64,000 bases of DNA from Actinomycetota bacterium (GCA_018268415.1 JAFDWO010000008.1:21831-85830), one strand, 5' to 3'. Shown: positions 33,370 to 42,606, numbered from the stretch's first letter. The notes: generated by a model not told the origin, from the sequence alone. A program made the numbers and translations.

Positions 33370-34328
33370 GGCTCTTCGAACACCCCGACTTCGAGCAGGC
33401 GATGCTGCGCGCCGCCGAGCATCACGGTCTCAGCGAACAGTTCATCGAGAAGGACTACTACATCACCGAGATCCTGCGGATCTGTGTCGGCGAGCTCGGC
33501 GAGAAGGTCGTCTTCAAGGGGGGCACCAGTCTCTCCAAGGGTTGGGGGCTGATCACGCGCTTCTCCGAGGACGTCGACCTATTCGTCAATCCCGCCCTCT
33601 TCGATCCACCGCCGGGGAAGAACAAGCTCGACAGGATCCTCAAGGGCCTGACCGAAACGGTCGCCGGGTACCCGCCGCTGGACTGGAGGCGGGAGGAGGG
33701 TGAAACCATCAAGGGCCTGGGTCGGAACGACGTCCTCGCCTACGAGAGCCGTTTCGCCGACCTGCCCGGACTGCGCGCCGCGATCCGCCTCGAGCCGGGC
33801 ATCCAGAGCGGCAGCTTCCCGACCAGTGAGGAGCCGATCACCTCGCTCCTGGCCCGGTACCTCCAGGAAGAGTCCGTCGAGGGCTTCCTGGAGCTCGACG
33901 ACATCCAGGGCTTCGACATGCATCTGCTCCACTTCCGCCGCACCTTCGTCGAGAAGATGTTCGCGCTGCACGGCAAGGTCGAGCGCCTCGTGGCCGAAGG
34001 CCATCCGTTGGGGCGCGACGCCCGCCACTACTCCGACCTGCACGTGCTCGCCGAGCAGCATGAGGTGCGATCGATGCTCGCATCGCCGGAGTTCGAGGAG
34101 ATAAAGCTCGACTACGACGAGCGCAGCCGACAGTTCTTCCCCAGGGCCTATCGACCGCCGTCCGAACTCTCCTTCAAGGACAGCCCGGCGCTGTTCCCGG
34201 ACGGCGGGCTGCGAGCACGCCTCGAACCCGAATACGAAGAGGAGTGCGCCCTGCTCTTCTCCGATCAGAGCTTCGCGAGCTTCGAGCAGGTGCTCGCCGG
34301 ATTCGCGGAGATCCGTGCACTTCTCTGA
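33366..34328 (+). CDS. AbiEii/AbiGii nucleotidyltransferase toxin
   Basis: A 320-residue protein. The nucleotidyltransferase signature is complete: VVFKGGTSLSKGWGLITRFS (about residues 49-68) followed directly by EDVDLFV, giving the G-G-[TS]-x9-13-D-x-D site. Downstream are the conserved FDMHLLHFRRTFVEKMFAL segment and HYSDLHVLAEQ. The expected action is transfer of nucleotides to cellular targets and bacteriostasis when phage infects (family knowledge). The start GTG overlaps the antitoxin stop. The intact catalytic residues suggest a working system. Confidence 0.87.
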   Translation: MRLFEHPDFEQAMLRAAEHHGLSEQFIEKDYYITEILRICVGELGEKVVFKGGTSLSKGWGLITRFSEDVDLFVNPALFDPPPGKNKLDRILKGLTETVAGYPPLDWRREEGETIKGLGRNDVLAYESRFADLPGLRAAIRLEPGIQSGSFPTSEEPITSLLARYLQEESVEGFLELDDIQGFDMHLLHFRRTFVEKMFALHGKVERLVAEGHPLGRDARHYSDLHVLAEQHEVRSMLASPEFEEIKLDYDERSRQFFPRAYRPPSELSFKDSPALFPDGGLRARLEPEYEEECALLFSDQSFASFEQVLAGFAEIRALL

Positions 34329-34520
34329 GGCGCCGGCCCGCCCTGTCCGACCTCGCGCGGCTCCTCGTGAGGGTCCCGATGGCGCCCTGTCTCCTTGCAT
34401 CCCGATCGGATTTCATTCCCTAGGACATTCCCTAGAGCCCGATCTGCCTCTTTTCAGGCGAGTCCCTAGAATCGTCGCAGGCCGTGATTTGCGCTTGAGA
34501 ATGCGCGATCCGGTCTTTCT

Positions 34521-34594
34521 GCCCCTGTAGCTCAGTTGGTTAGAGCGGCGGCCTTTTAAGCCGCGCGGCGCGGGTTCGAGTCCCGCCGGGGGCA
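34521..34594 (+). tRNA. tRNA-Lys (anticodon UUU)
   Basis: The acceptor arm pairs GCCCCTG with CGGGGGC, followed by discriminator A34594. The D loop has AGCTCAGTTGGTTAGAGC. The anticodon stem GCGGC/GCCGC closes the loop CTTTTAA with anticodon TTT. The T arm is GCGGG-TTCGAGT-CCCGC. CCA is not encoded. The upstream region 34417-34470 has three CCCTAG motifs, two of them in the direct repeat CATTCCCTAG with 12-bp period. Confidence 0.95.
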
Positions 34595-34632
34595 CTCTCG
34601 TCGGGTGGTGACGCGGGGCGCGGCGCTTTGGC

Positions 34633-34926
34633 CTATTTCTGGGCTTTCACGCTGAACTGGACCTGGTCGCCGCGCACCTCGGCATCGAGGACCTTGTCGT
34701 CCAGCAGCTCCGCCGCGTCGGACTCGACGAACACCGGTCCTTCCTCGAGCACCTGGTCGCCGGCGGCCGGGGCCGGGGCGATCTCGAGCCGGAGCGCCGT
34801 TTGTTGCGTGGCGCCGTCCGCCTCGACCGGGTCGGTGCTGACGCGCAGGCCGGCCTCGTCGGGCAGGTCGCGGGCAGCGAGGATGCTGCCGATCGCGGAT
34901 ACCGCTTCTTCGCTGACAGCCAACAT
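34633..34926 (-). CDS. HesB/IscA-like protein without the iron-sulfur cysteines
   Basis: 97 residues from the ATG at 34926, which follows AAGGGG. The sequence LAVSEEAVSAIGSILAARDL, then AGLRVSTDP, LRLEIAPAPAAGDQVLEEG and ESDAAELLDDKVLDAEV follows the HesB/IscA fold, in which the last part normally carries C-x-C. No cysteine is present at all, so it cannot act as the classical scaffold or carrier. Such cysteine-less relatives are seen in actinobacteria with unknown role. It is divergent from the exported-protein gene at 35158. Confidence 0.75.
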   Translation of the reverse strand: MLAVSEEAVSAIGSILAARDLPDEAGLRVSTDPVEADGATQQTALRLEIAPAPAAGDQVLEEGPVFVESDAAELLDDKVLDAEVRGDQVQFSVKAQK

Positions 34927-35157
34927 TTCTGAATCCCCTTCCTGAGCGGGTTCTCTTCTCTCCTTCGGGTTGCCCGTCGAGCGCGACGGCAAACATCCGG
35001 CCCGCTGTGACGCCGGCGATCGAGGTCGGCCACCCGTCCTCCGGGCTCAAGTTCAGGAGGCTCGCCGCCGAAGACCTTGCTGAGTGGAGCCGGCCCACGG
35101 AAGTGGGGCGGCGGAATCCGCGTCCGAGTCGTCCATCCTGATCTGGGGGAGCCCTTT

Positions 35158-36069
35158 ATGAGGAAGCTGTCCGCTGCTTCGGCCCTCGCCTGCTTCGGCC
35201 TGTCGCTCTTCGTCGTCGGCGCGTTCGCGAAGCCGGCGCCGAGCCCGACGAAGCTGACGATCAACGCGTACGCGGAAGGCGTCTACGGCTACGTCACCGG
35301 GGCCAAGCAGAGCTGCCTGGCGAACCGCAAGATCGTCGTCTACCGGCAGCTCGGCGCGCGGCGCGACCCGGCCACCGACCGCAAGGTCGCCGTCGACAAG
35401 GCGAGCCTGGTCGACGGCGATTATCGCTACGCGGTCGCCACCGACACCAGCGATCGCTTCTACGCGGTAGCCGCCGCCACCAAGGGCTGCGCCGCGGCCC
35501 AGAGCGGCAGCGTCCTGGGGATCAGCGTGGCGGCTCCGGGCGGGCCGAGCGGCACCCCGGTCTGCTCGCCCTACACCGCCGAAGGCCCAAGTCAGGTCTG
35601 CTCCCTGCAGCGCCCCGGCGTCGAGTGGGGGATCAGCTACGACTTCCCCTCGAAGGGGACGCGCGCCTGCGACATCTCGAAGTCCGATTACTCGTGTGAC
35701 GGCAACGCGGGCGGCCCGTTTCCCTTCGGCGACGCGTCGATCGGGGGCAGGAACGCGGTCACGATGAGCTGGCGCCCCGGCACCAACGGCTTCAAGGAGG
35801 TGACCGTGGTCACCGGCGGCGGCAGCGGCTACGGATCGTCGCGGATGGAAGCTCGCCTGCCCGGTCCCGGCAGCGCCGACCTCTACGTCGACAAGTGGGC
35901 GGTCACCACCGACAGCGGCGCGACCGCCGAATTCTTCACCCCGAACCTCCCCGGCCAGCGGGCCGGCGAACCGGGCGGCCCGCTCTACCTCAACTTCGAG
36001 GGCGGCAAGGGCGCCTTCGGGCTCGGTGCCGAAGTGCACATCAAAGGCTTCCTCTACGTGAAGCGCTAG
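35158..36069 (+). CDS. Exported hypothetical protein, first of a three-gene exported cluster
   Basis: A 303-residue protein. The signal peptide is MRKLSAASALACFGLSLFVV ending at GAFA-KP (about residue 25). The mature part starts with a strand-rich domain (TKLTINAYAEGVYGYVTG) carrying paired cysteines and ends with a lectin- or jelly-roll-like stretch (YLNFEGGKGAFGLGAEVHIK). Six or more Cys residues suggest disulfides. GGGGGA lies 8-9 nt before the ATG. The gene ends 12 bp before the 979-residue exported protein. Family not recognised. Confidence 0.7.
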   Translation: MRKLSAASALACFGLSLFVVGAFAKPAPSPTKLTINAYAEGVYGYVTGAKQSCLANRKIVVYRQLGARRDPATDRKVAVDKASLVDGDYRYAVATDTSDRFYAVAAATKGCAAAQSGSVLGISVAAPGGPSGTPVCSPYTAEGPSQVCSLQRPGVEWGISYDFPSKGTRACDISKSDYSCDGNAGGPFPFGDASIGGRNAVTMSWRPGTNGFKEVTVVTGGGSGYGSSRMEARLPGPGSADLYVDKWAVTTDSGATAEFFTPNLPGQRAGEPGGPLYLNFEGGKGAFGLGAEVHIKGFLYVKR

Positions 36070-36081
36070 GAACGGAAGAAC

Positions 36082-39021
36082 ATGAACTCACGCAAGCTCG
36101 TACTCCCGCTCCTGGTCGCCGTTGCCTGTGTGGCGCTGGCCTCGATCCCCGCCTGGGGATCGGCCGCGCCGAAGCACAAGGCCTCCGGCAAGGCCGCCAC
36201 GAAGCCGCTGCGGATCGCCTCGGTCGCGGTCGGCACCAAGGCCGGCCCGCTCACCCTGAAGGTCCGCGCCAACGTCCACGCCCAGGTCGAGCTGAAGGTT
36301 AACGGGCAAAAGGTCCGCCACCCGTTCCAGTCGACGAGTGAGGCGCTGCAGCAGATCGAATTGCGCACCACCGACGGCCTGCGCGCGGGGCCGAACAGGC
36401 TGCGCCTGCGCGCGGTCCGCGCGGGCGTCGTCAGCACCGCCGTGCGCACCGTCACCGTTCCCCGCTGGGCGCTCCGCGCCGACGCCGGCGAAGACAGCTC
36501 GACCTACGTCGACACCCATACCCGCCTCGGCACCCGGCCCCCGCTCGGCGCCGCCCGCGCCCAGGTCAAGTACACCTGGAAGGTGATCCGCGGACCGCGC
36601 GGCGCGCAGGCGAAGCTGGTCGGTCACGGCAAGGCGCAACCGCTGCTGCGGGCGAGTGAGGCGGGTACCTACGTGCTGCAGGAGGAAGTGGATCCGGCCA
36701 CGCCGGGCGAACCCACTTCCTATGACCAGGTCTCGGTGCCGGTCGCCGCCGACGTGCCGCCGATCGGGCTGAAGTTCGACGCCGACCGGAACGGTCAGAT
36801 CGGGATCGGCGACAAAGGGTTCGGGTCGCTCGGGACCAGCGGCCTCGGCTACGCGATCGTCGAACGCACCACCGGCGTGGTGGTCGGCTCGGGACACGCC
36901 GACGACTCCGGTGGCGGCATGGGCACGCTGAACTCACTCGCCGACAAGTACGGCAACAGCGCCAACTTCATGCGTTATCTGATGATCCTCAGCGGCAGCC
37001 ACGGCATCTCGAAGGACCAGCTCGGTGCCTTCGCGGGAGTGCTGAAGAAGATCGGCGTGGCGCTGCCGACGGAAGGGAACTTCCTGGCGCTCGAAGCCGG
37101 CCTCCCGTTCTCGGTCGTCGGCGTCCCCGGCGCCCCGGCGGGCGCCGCCACCACCCGGATCCCGGGCGGCGGCTACACCCCGCCGATCTCCGGCGCGATG
37201 ACCGGGTACCTGCAGAAGAACCAGGCGGTCAACACCGACGGGGCGCCGATCTACGAATACGTCGCCGGTGAAAACGTCGAATACGACACCCGCGCCACCG
37301 GCAGCACCTCGACCAAGAACGTGATGACCGTCAACGGTCAGAAATACGAAGTCTCGCTGCCCACCGGGGCGACCGCGGGGTTCCAGCTGGTGGTGCTCGA
37401 GAGCCTCACCCTGCGGCAGATCACCAACGCGGTGCTGGTCACCAACGCGGCGGGCGGGTCCGACCGCACCCGCCAGGAAGAAGTGGCGAAAACGCTGCGC
37501 ACCGAAACCGGCAAACCGGGGGGCCCGGTGGTCCTCCTGCAGACGATCGGCAAGCCGAAGGCGGCGGGTCCGGAGTGGGCCGGGATCGTCAGTCAGATGA
37601 CCAACTACGGTGCCAACCCGCAGCTCATCAACGCGCTCAACGGCACCACCGAATACGCCTTCGTCGGTCGCTATGGCGCGGAAGCGCCGCCCGCCGAATC
37701 GAGTACCGCCCAGGACAACAACACCTACATGGGGCAGGCGCCACCGCCCGCCCACCTGATCGGCGTGCTCGCCCGGAGCCGCACCTCCAACTTCGTTCCC
37801 AACGTATCCAGCACGCCGCCGACCAACCGGCCCGGTGGCCTGGTCAACATCGCGCTGATGAAGGCCGCCTACCAGGCACCGCAGGCGTGGCCCGAACTGG
37901 CACCGGGCGTGAACCGTGTCGAAGCCTCGAGCGCGGCGTATTACCTTTGCCGAGGCCTGAACTTCTGTCAGTGGACCGACAGCTGTGACTCGATCCGCGA
38001 ATGCTTCTGGAAGAAGTACAACTCCGACTGGTCGGCGAAGGCGAGCAAACTGGCCGACATCAAATTCGCCCCCGGCAACGGCTTCACCGAGGCGACCTTC
38101 AACACGGTAAGCACCCAGCTCAAGCTCGAGACCGAGAAGGTCGCCGAGGTTCACACCTGGTTGACCAAACTGATGGCGCCGGTGGAACAGACGTCGGGAT
38201 CCTCCTACGTCGACCTCCAGACGATCGGCAAAAAAGTGTGGGAATCGGTCCAACGGCCGGCCGCCGACAACACCACCTCATGGGTGCTCGGCCTGCTCGG
38301 CAAAGCCGCCGCGCTCGGCGGGTTCGCACCGCCGCCGGCGAGCTCGGCCGCGGCCGGGGTCTCGGCCGCCTTCGGCCTCGCCTCCTACCTCTCGAACAAG
38401 AGCGGCCAGCCGATCCTCGGCACGGCGATCAAGGTCCGCAGCGACCAACTGGCCGACGAAATCTACAAACGGGTCCAGCTGGCGCGGGAAGAGACCACCG
38501 CGCTCGGGATGCTGATCGTCAGCGACTACGGGAAGCTGACCGCCACCTACCCGCACATCGACTCCGATTGGTCGGCGCCCGACGCCGCGCGGGCCGACGA
38601 AGCGCTCACCACCGCGGCGAAGCAGTGGTTCTACGAAGCGCTGATCCCGACCGCCTACCCCTACCTGCTCCGCGCGACCGGGGTGTCCAACGCCCGCAGC
38701 CTCGAATGCCGCCTGCCGAGCGATCGGCGTGCCTGGCCGAACCAGCCCGACCAGGACCAGGTGAACGCGATCACCGGCTATGACACCAGCGGCAACCCGA
38801 TCACCTCGGTCTTCTACTTCACCCAGGGGATCGGCGGCGGCTCCTCGCCGACGGCCTCGCTCGGCGACGACATGTTCCGCCAGCCCAACGACAAAGACCA
38901 TCCAGGGCTCGGGATGGAGAAGCTGAACTTCTTCACCGCCCGGGTCTTCAACGGGGAAATCGCCCACGCGATCAACAACTCAAGCGTGTGCTCGGTCGGC
39001 TGGCTGCCGGGCAAGTACTGA
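36082..39021 (+). CDS. Large exported protein of unknown function
   Basis: A 979-residue protein. The signal peptide is MNSRKLVLPLLVAVACVALA ending near AWGSAAP (residue 29). Residues about 40-230 look like two Ig/PKD-type domains (PLTLKVRANVHAQVELKVNG, then TYVLQEEVDPATPGE). A dockerin- or EF-like short loop, FDADRNGQIGIGDKGFG, follows at about 233-249. The remaining 700 residues are unique, with a Cys-rich patch (LCRGLNFCQWTDSCDSIREC) at about 630 and a hydrophobic segment at about 750-780. The Asp-rich loop may bind calcium. It is encoded between two other exported proteins and probably forms a surface complex with them. Glu codons are almost all GAA. Confidence 0.7.
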   Translation: MNSRKLVLPLLVAVACVALASIPAWGSAAPKHKASGKAATKPLRIASVAVGTKAGPLTLKVRANVHAQVELKVNGQKVRHPFQSTSEALQQIELRTTDGLRAGPNRLRLRAVRAGVVSTAVRTVTVPRWALRADAGEDSSTYVDTHTRLGTRPPLGAARAQVKYTWKVIRGPRGAQAKLVGHGKAQPLLRASEAGTYVLQEEVDPATPGEPTSYDQVSVPVAADVPPIGLKFDADRNGQIGIGDKGFGSLGTSGLGYAIVERTTGVVVGSGHADDSGGGMGTLNSLADKYGNSANFMRYLMILSGSHGISKDQLGAFAGVLKKIGVALPTEGNFLALEAGLPFSVVGVPGAPAGAATTRIPGGGYTPPISGAMTGYLQKNQAVNTDGAPIYEYVAGENVEYDTRATGSTSTKNVMTVNGQKYEVSLPTGATAGFQLVVLESLTLRQITNAVLVTNAAGGSDRTRQEEVAKTLRTETGKPGGPVVLLQTIGKPKAAGPEWAGIVSQMTNYGANPQLINALNGTTEYAFVGRYGAEAPPAESSTAQDNNTYMGQAPPPAHLIGVLARSRTSNFVPNVSSTPPTNRPGGLVNIALMKAAYQAPQAWPELAPGVNRVEASSAAYYLCRGLNFCQWTDSCDSIRECFWKKYNSDWSAKASKLADIKFAPGNGFTEATFNTVSTQLKLETEKVAEVHTWLTKLMAPVEQTSGSSYVDLQTIGKKVWESVQRPAADNTTSWVLGLLGKAAALGGFAPPPASSAAAGVSAAFGLASYLSNKSGQPILGTAIKVRSDQLADEIYKRVQLAREETTALGMLIVSDYGKLTATYPHIDSDWSAPDAARADEALTTAAKQWFYEALIPTAYPYLLRATGVSNARSLECRLPSDRRAWPNQPDQDQVNAITGYDTSGNPITSVFYFTQGIGGGSSPTASLGDDMFRQPNDKDHPGLGMEKLNFFTARVFNGEIAHAINNSSVCSVGWLPGKY

Positions 39022-39060
39022 GCAGACGGTGGGGTGCGGTCGCGGGTGGGCGCCCTGGCT

Positions 39061-39906
39061 ATGATGCCGCCCGTGGGGAGCGGAACGCCCAAGTCCAAGC
39101 TCGGCCGACAGGCGCGACTGCGGGTTGCCGCGCTTCTCACGCTGGTGTCGGCGCTGGTGATCCCGGTATCCGCGGGGGCGGAAATCTACAACCCGACCAC
39201 CGCCGAATACATCCCGACGAGCTACTACTACCCGCCGCCGGCGCCCTCTTACGAACCGCCACCGATGTACTTTCCGCCGCTGCCGCTGAGCGTCGCGGAA
39301 ACCGGTGGGGGAGGCTCGAAGGGCGACAGCGGCTCCTCGGGCGACGCACGGTCGGCCCGCGAGGAAAAGATCCTCGGCTACCACCGCTCGGCGAAGGTGA
39401 GCCGACAGGCGGTGCGGGAGATGGCCGCCCTGTTCGCCAAGCGCCTCGGCAAGGGGAACTTCGACCGCGCCCGCTTCATCAAGGAGGCGGACAAGGGCAC
39501 GTTTCGCACCGCGTTCCACAAGCTGATCGCGCCGCTCGGCTGGTCGGACACCAACCTCGCCGACGCCCTCGCGGCGTTCACCGTCTCCTCCTACATGGTC
39601 GCCAACGGCACCGTCGAACTCACCGCCACCGAACAGGCTGGGGCCGGGGCGGTCGACCGCAAGATCCGTGAGCACCTCCTCGCCGATCCCCGAATGCGCA
39701 AGATCTCCGCCCGCGCCAAGCAGATGGCGACCGAACGGCTGAGCACGATCACGGTGGTGCAGCTGGTGCAGTTCGCCGCCGGTGATCCGACCGCGCGCGC
39801 CGCGCAGGTCGAAGCGACCCGGCGGGCCGGCCTGAAGACGTTCAAGGGCGACCTGGCAAGCGTTCAGCTCGGCGCCGACGGCTTCGAATCCCGCGTCGCC
39901 GAATAG
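39061..39906 (+). CDS. Exported protein with Tyr/Pro-rich N-terminal segment
   Basis: 281 residues from the ATG at 39061 (39064 and a GTG at 39034 are alternatives). The signal peptide is LRVAALLTLVSALVIPVSAG-AE. Next comes a Tyr/Pro-rich, probably extended region (YIPTSYYYPPPAPSYEPPP). The rest is a helical domain with REEKILGYHRSAKVSRQAVR and WSDTNLADALAAFTVSSYMV. The helical part resembles a family of secreted actinobacterial and myxobacterial proteins, with no function I know. It lies 40 bp after the 979-residue protein gene, so it is likely in the same operon. Confidence 0.7.
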   Translation: MMPPVGSGTPKSKLGRQARLRVAALLTLVSALVIPVSAGAEIYNPTTAEYIPTSYYYPPPAPSYEPPPMYFPPLPLSVAETGGGGSKGDSGSSGDARSAREEKILGYHRSAKVSRQAVREMAALFAKRLGKGNFDRARFIKEADKGTFRTAFHKLIAPLGWSDTNLADALAAFTVSSYMVANGTVELTATEQAGAGAVDRKIREHLLADPRMRKISARAKQMATERLSTITVVQLVQFAAGDPTARAAQVEATRRAGLKTFKGDLASVQLGADGFESRVAE

Positions 39907-39963
39907 AACCTTCGACGGTCGAGGCGGCGGGACCTCTGGGGGGCTCGCGCACGTAACACGTAT

Positions 39964-40608
39964 GTGGCGGTTGACTTCGCAGCCGGCGGCTCCCAGGCTG
40001 GGACGGTGCTCTGGAGTGGTGGAGAGGATGGGGGCGTCGGCGCGGCGCTTCGTCTCGGCGTCGAGGACGGTGCGGCCGGGACGGCGTCGCGCGGCGACGC
40101 GACGCTGGTGCGGGCGGCGCAGCGTGGCTCCGAGGAGGCGGTCGAGGCGCTCTTTCGCCGGCACTGGCGCCGCGCCCATCGGGCCGCCTACCTGATCGTC
40201 CGCGACGCCGACGCCGCCGAGGACATCGCGCAGGAGGGATTCCTGGCGGCGCTGCGGGCGCTCGACCGCTTCGACCGGCGGCGGCCGTTCCGGCCGTGGC
40301 TGCACCGGATCGTCGTCAACCGGGCGATCGACCACGCCCGCGCCCGGGCGCTGCGACGCGAGGTGGGGGAGGAGGCCGCGGGCGAGATCACGGCCGCCGA
40401 CGGGGAAGTCGGCCTCGATCCGGACCTCTACGCGGCGCTGGCCCAGCTCGATGCCGAGCAGCGGGCCGCGATCGTCCTCCGTCACCTTCTCGGATACACG
40501 CCGGGGGAGATCGCGCGGATGCTCGATCTCCCGCGCGGCACCGTGAACTCGCGCCTGCGCCGCGGCCTCGACCGGCTCGCCGCGAGCCTGGACGGGGTGC
40601 TCGGATGA
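39964..40608 (+). CDS. ECF RNA polymerase sigma factor
   Basis: About 214 residues from a GTG at 39964; a GTG at 40003 is equally possible and the first 45 residues are low-complexity. Region 2 has EALFRRHWRRAHRAAYLIV, then DADAAEDIAQEGFLAALRAL and FRPWLHRIVVNRAIDHAR. Region 4 has LAQLDAEQRAAIVLRHLLGY and TPGEIARMLDLPRGTVNSRL. The stop overlaps the following gene as ATGA, the usual arrangement for an ECF factor with its anti-sigma factor. It may govern envelope genes, given the exported proteins on both sides. Confidence 0.85.
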   Translation: MAVDFAAGGSQAGTVLWSGGEDGGVGAALRLGVEDGAAGTASRGDATLVRAAQRGSEEAVEALFRRHWRRAHRAAYLIVRDADAAEDIAQEGFLAALRALDRFDRRRPFRPWLHRIVVNRAIDHARARALRREVGEEAAGEITAADGEVGLDPDLYAALAQLDAEQRAAIVLRHLLGYTPGEIARMLDLPRGTVNSRLRRGLDRLAASLDGVLG

Positions 40609-41798
40609 CCGACCGCGACCGTCGCCTCCGCGATGCTCTCCAGGGCGTCCGCGTGCCCGACGAGACCGCCGCCGAAGACCGCGCCTGGCGGGTGGTCGCC
40701 GCCGCACCGGTGACCGGACCCCGCGTCGCGGCCGGTCGGCGACATCGCCGGCGCGCCCTCCAGGCCGCGCTCGCGCTGGCGCTGATCGCCCTGGTCGTCA
40801 GTCCCGCGGGCGCCTCGGTCCGCCACTGGGTCGCTGCCCGGATCGAACCGGGGGCGCCTCGCGCCAAGCCGGTCCTCTCGAGCCTGCCTGGTGTGGGTTC
40901 GCTGTTGGTCGACTCCGCCCAGGGTCCATGGGTCGTCCACCCTGACGGCTCCAAGCGCCTGCTGGGCAGGTGGAGAGAAGCGAGCTGGTCCCCGCACGGC
41001 CGCTTCGCCGTGGTCACCGGGGGGCACGAACTGGCGGCGATCGAACCCGACGGGACCGCGCGCTGGACGCTGACCCGGCCGGGCAGGGTGGGGGAGGCGC
41101 GCTGGAACGGGCCGGACGGCTACCGGATCGCCTACCTCGAAGGGAGCGCGCTGCGGGTGGTCGCCGGCGACGGGACCGGCGATCGCGGCCTCGCCCGCAA
41201 CGTGGCGCGCGTTGCTCCGGCCTGGCGGCCCGGCCCGGCCCACGTGCTCGCCTATGTCACCGACCGGGGAGCCGTGGTGGCCGTGCGCGCCGACTCCCGC
41301 CGCGGCGTCTTCGCGACCGGGCCGGGCGATGCTGTCGCCTCCCTGCAATGGGTCGGTGACCGTCTCCTCGTCACCCGCGCGAACCGCCTCCAGTTGCTCG
41401 GCCCCTCAGGGAAGCTGCTCTGGACCTGGGCGCCGCCGCCGGGCGCGCGCCTGAGGTCGGCGACCGCGGCTCCTGCCGGAGGCACCGCGGCTCCCGACGG
41501 AGGTCGCGTCGCCGCAGTCGTGCGCCAAGGTTCGACCAGCCGGGTCCTCCTGGTCTCGAAGGGCCACGCCGCTCGGGTCCTCTTCGCCGGGCCCGGGGCC
41601 TTTGCCCCGCCGCGCTGGTCCCCCGACGGCGCCTGGCTCCTGCTCCCCTGGCGGAGCGCCGACCAGTGGCTCTTCCTTCACCCCGCCGGCGGGCCACCGA
41701 AGCCCCACGCCGTCGCCAACGTCGCCGCCCAGTTCTCCCCGGGCGACCCGACCGGCGCAAGGTTCCCGACGGTGGCCGGCTGGTCACGGTCGCGCTAG
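40605..41798 (+). CDS. Membrane-anchored propeller-like protein, probable anti-sigma partner
   Basis: A 397-residue protein. Residues 1-50 are cytosolic and basic (RDALQGVRVPDETAAEDRAW). One membrane segment, LQAALALALIALVVSPAGAS, follows at about 52-71. The outside part has WD40/TolB-like repeats (GPWVVHPDGSKRLLGRWREA, then WSPHGRFAVVTGGHELAAI and WSPDGAWLLLPWRS). This matches proteins encoded after ECF sigma factors in Solirubrobacterales-type genomes. The short N-terminal part could bind the sigma factor and the propeller could sense envelope signals (inference). Translational coupling by ATGA is clear. Confidence 0.75.
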   Translation: MTDRDRRLRDALQGVRVPDETAAEDRAWRVVAAAPVTGPRVAAGRRHRRRALQAALALALIALVVSPAGASVRHWVAARIEPGAPRAKPVLSSLPGVGSLLVDSAQGPWVVHPDGSKRLLGRWREASWSPHGRFAVVTGGHELAAIEPDGTARWTLTRPGRVGEARWNGPDGYRIAYLEGSALRVVAGDGTGDRGLARNVARVAPAWRPGPAHVLAYVTDRGAVVAVRADSRRGVFATGPGDAVASLQWVGDRLLVTRANRLQLLGPSGKLLWTWAPPPGARLRSATAAPAGGTAAPDGGRVAAVVRQGSTSRVLLVSKGHAARVLFAGPGAFAPPRWSPDGAWLLLPWRSADQWLFLHPAGGPPKPHAVANVAAQFSPGDPTGARFPTVAGWSRSR

Positions 41799-42096
41799 CG
41801 GCGAGCCCGGAGACGGCACGAGCCCACCCGGCTCGGTGCCGACGGGCGGAAAGCCAGACGTAAGGCGGGGTTTCGGGCCGTGAACATGGGGTGATGACGG
41901 GGACGGGTGCGACCCCGGCCGTCCCACCCGTCCGAGATGCGTCCCGGGGTGCGTGGCGGCGCGACCCCGGCCCCCGCACCCGTCCGAGGTGCCGCGCGGG
42001 GCGCGTGGCGCCGCGACCCCGACCCCCGCACCCGTCCGTGTCGCGCCGCGGGGTGCGTGGCCCCCCGACCCCGACCTCCCGCACCCGTCCGAGATG

Positions 42097-42154
42097 GTCC
42101 CGGGCGCCTCATGGCGCTCCTGGCAGGCTGTGAGCGCCATGAGGCGCCCGGGAC
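42097..42154. repeat. 58-nt hairpin, copy A
   Basis: A perfect 23-bp stem (GTCCCGGGCGCCTCATGG onward) with loop CTGGCAGGCTGT. Identical at 51455-51512 and 63925-63982. Confidence 0.85.
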
Positions 42155-42407
42155 GGGAGGGTCGTGGGGAAGACGACACAGGGACGGGAGGGGGTCGTGA
42201 AAAAGACGACACAGGGATGAGGGGAGACGCAGGGACGGGGGAAGGTCGTGAAAAAGGCGGGACAGGGACGTCACGAGGTCGGACTTCCGTGACGGGTTTG
42301 TCCGAGAGTGAGGTTCAGGAGGACCGATCGGTCACGAAGACGCCGGGAACGTCACCCTTTCCGCAACCTTCGGTCTGTTCCCGGGCCCGAAAAGAGGGCC
42401 CGGGAAC

Positions 42408-42455
42408 GCGTTCCGTACTTTGACCCTGCCATGGCAGGGTCAAAGTACGGAACGC
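42408..42455. repeat. 48-bp perfect palindrome, copy A
   Basis: The arms start GCGTTCCGTACTTTGACCC and meet at CCATGG; all 24 positions pair. It directly follows a 12-bp-stem hairpin (42377-42407, arms GTTCCCGGGCCC, loop GAAAAGA). A copy with two differences lies at 51715-51762. Confidence 0.85.
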
Positions 42456-42606
42456 GCCCGTGAGCGTTGGACAACACGGGAGGAGGCGTGGAGTTCCCTA
42501 CGTTTCCGTGACGGGGTCGGCCCTTCGGTGACGGTCCCGTGACGGATCCGTGGCACCCTCCGGCCCCCGGGGTCGGGATCGGGGGGATCCGTGGGACGCG
42601 CGTCGA

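Noticed and set aside
34521..34594. tRNA-Lys as attachment site of the integrase module
   Set aside because: The module lies on the 5' side of the tRNA, whereas integration normally leaves the element at the 3' end, and no second copy of the tRNA 3' end was found in the window.
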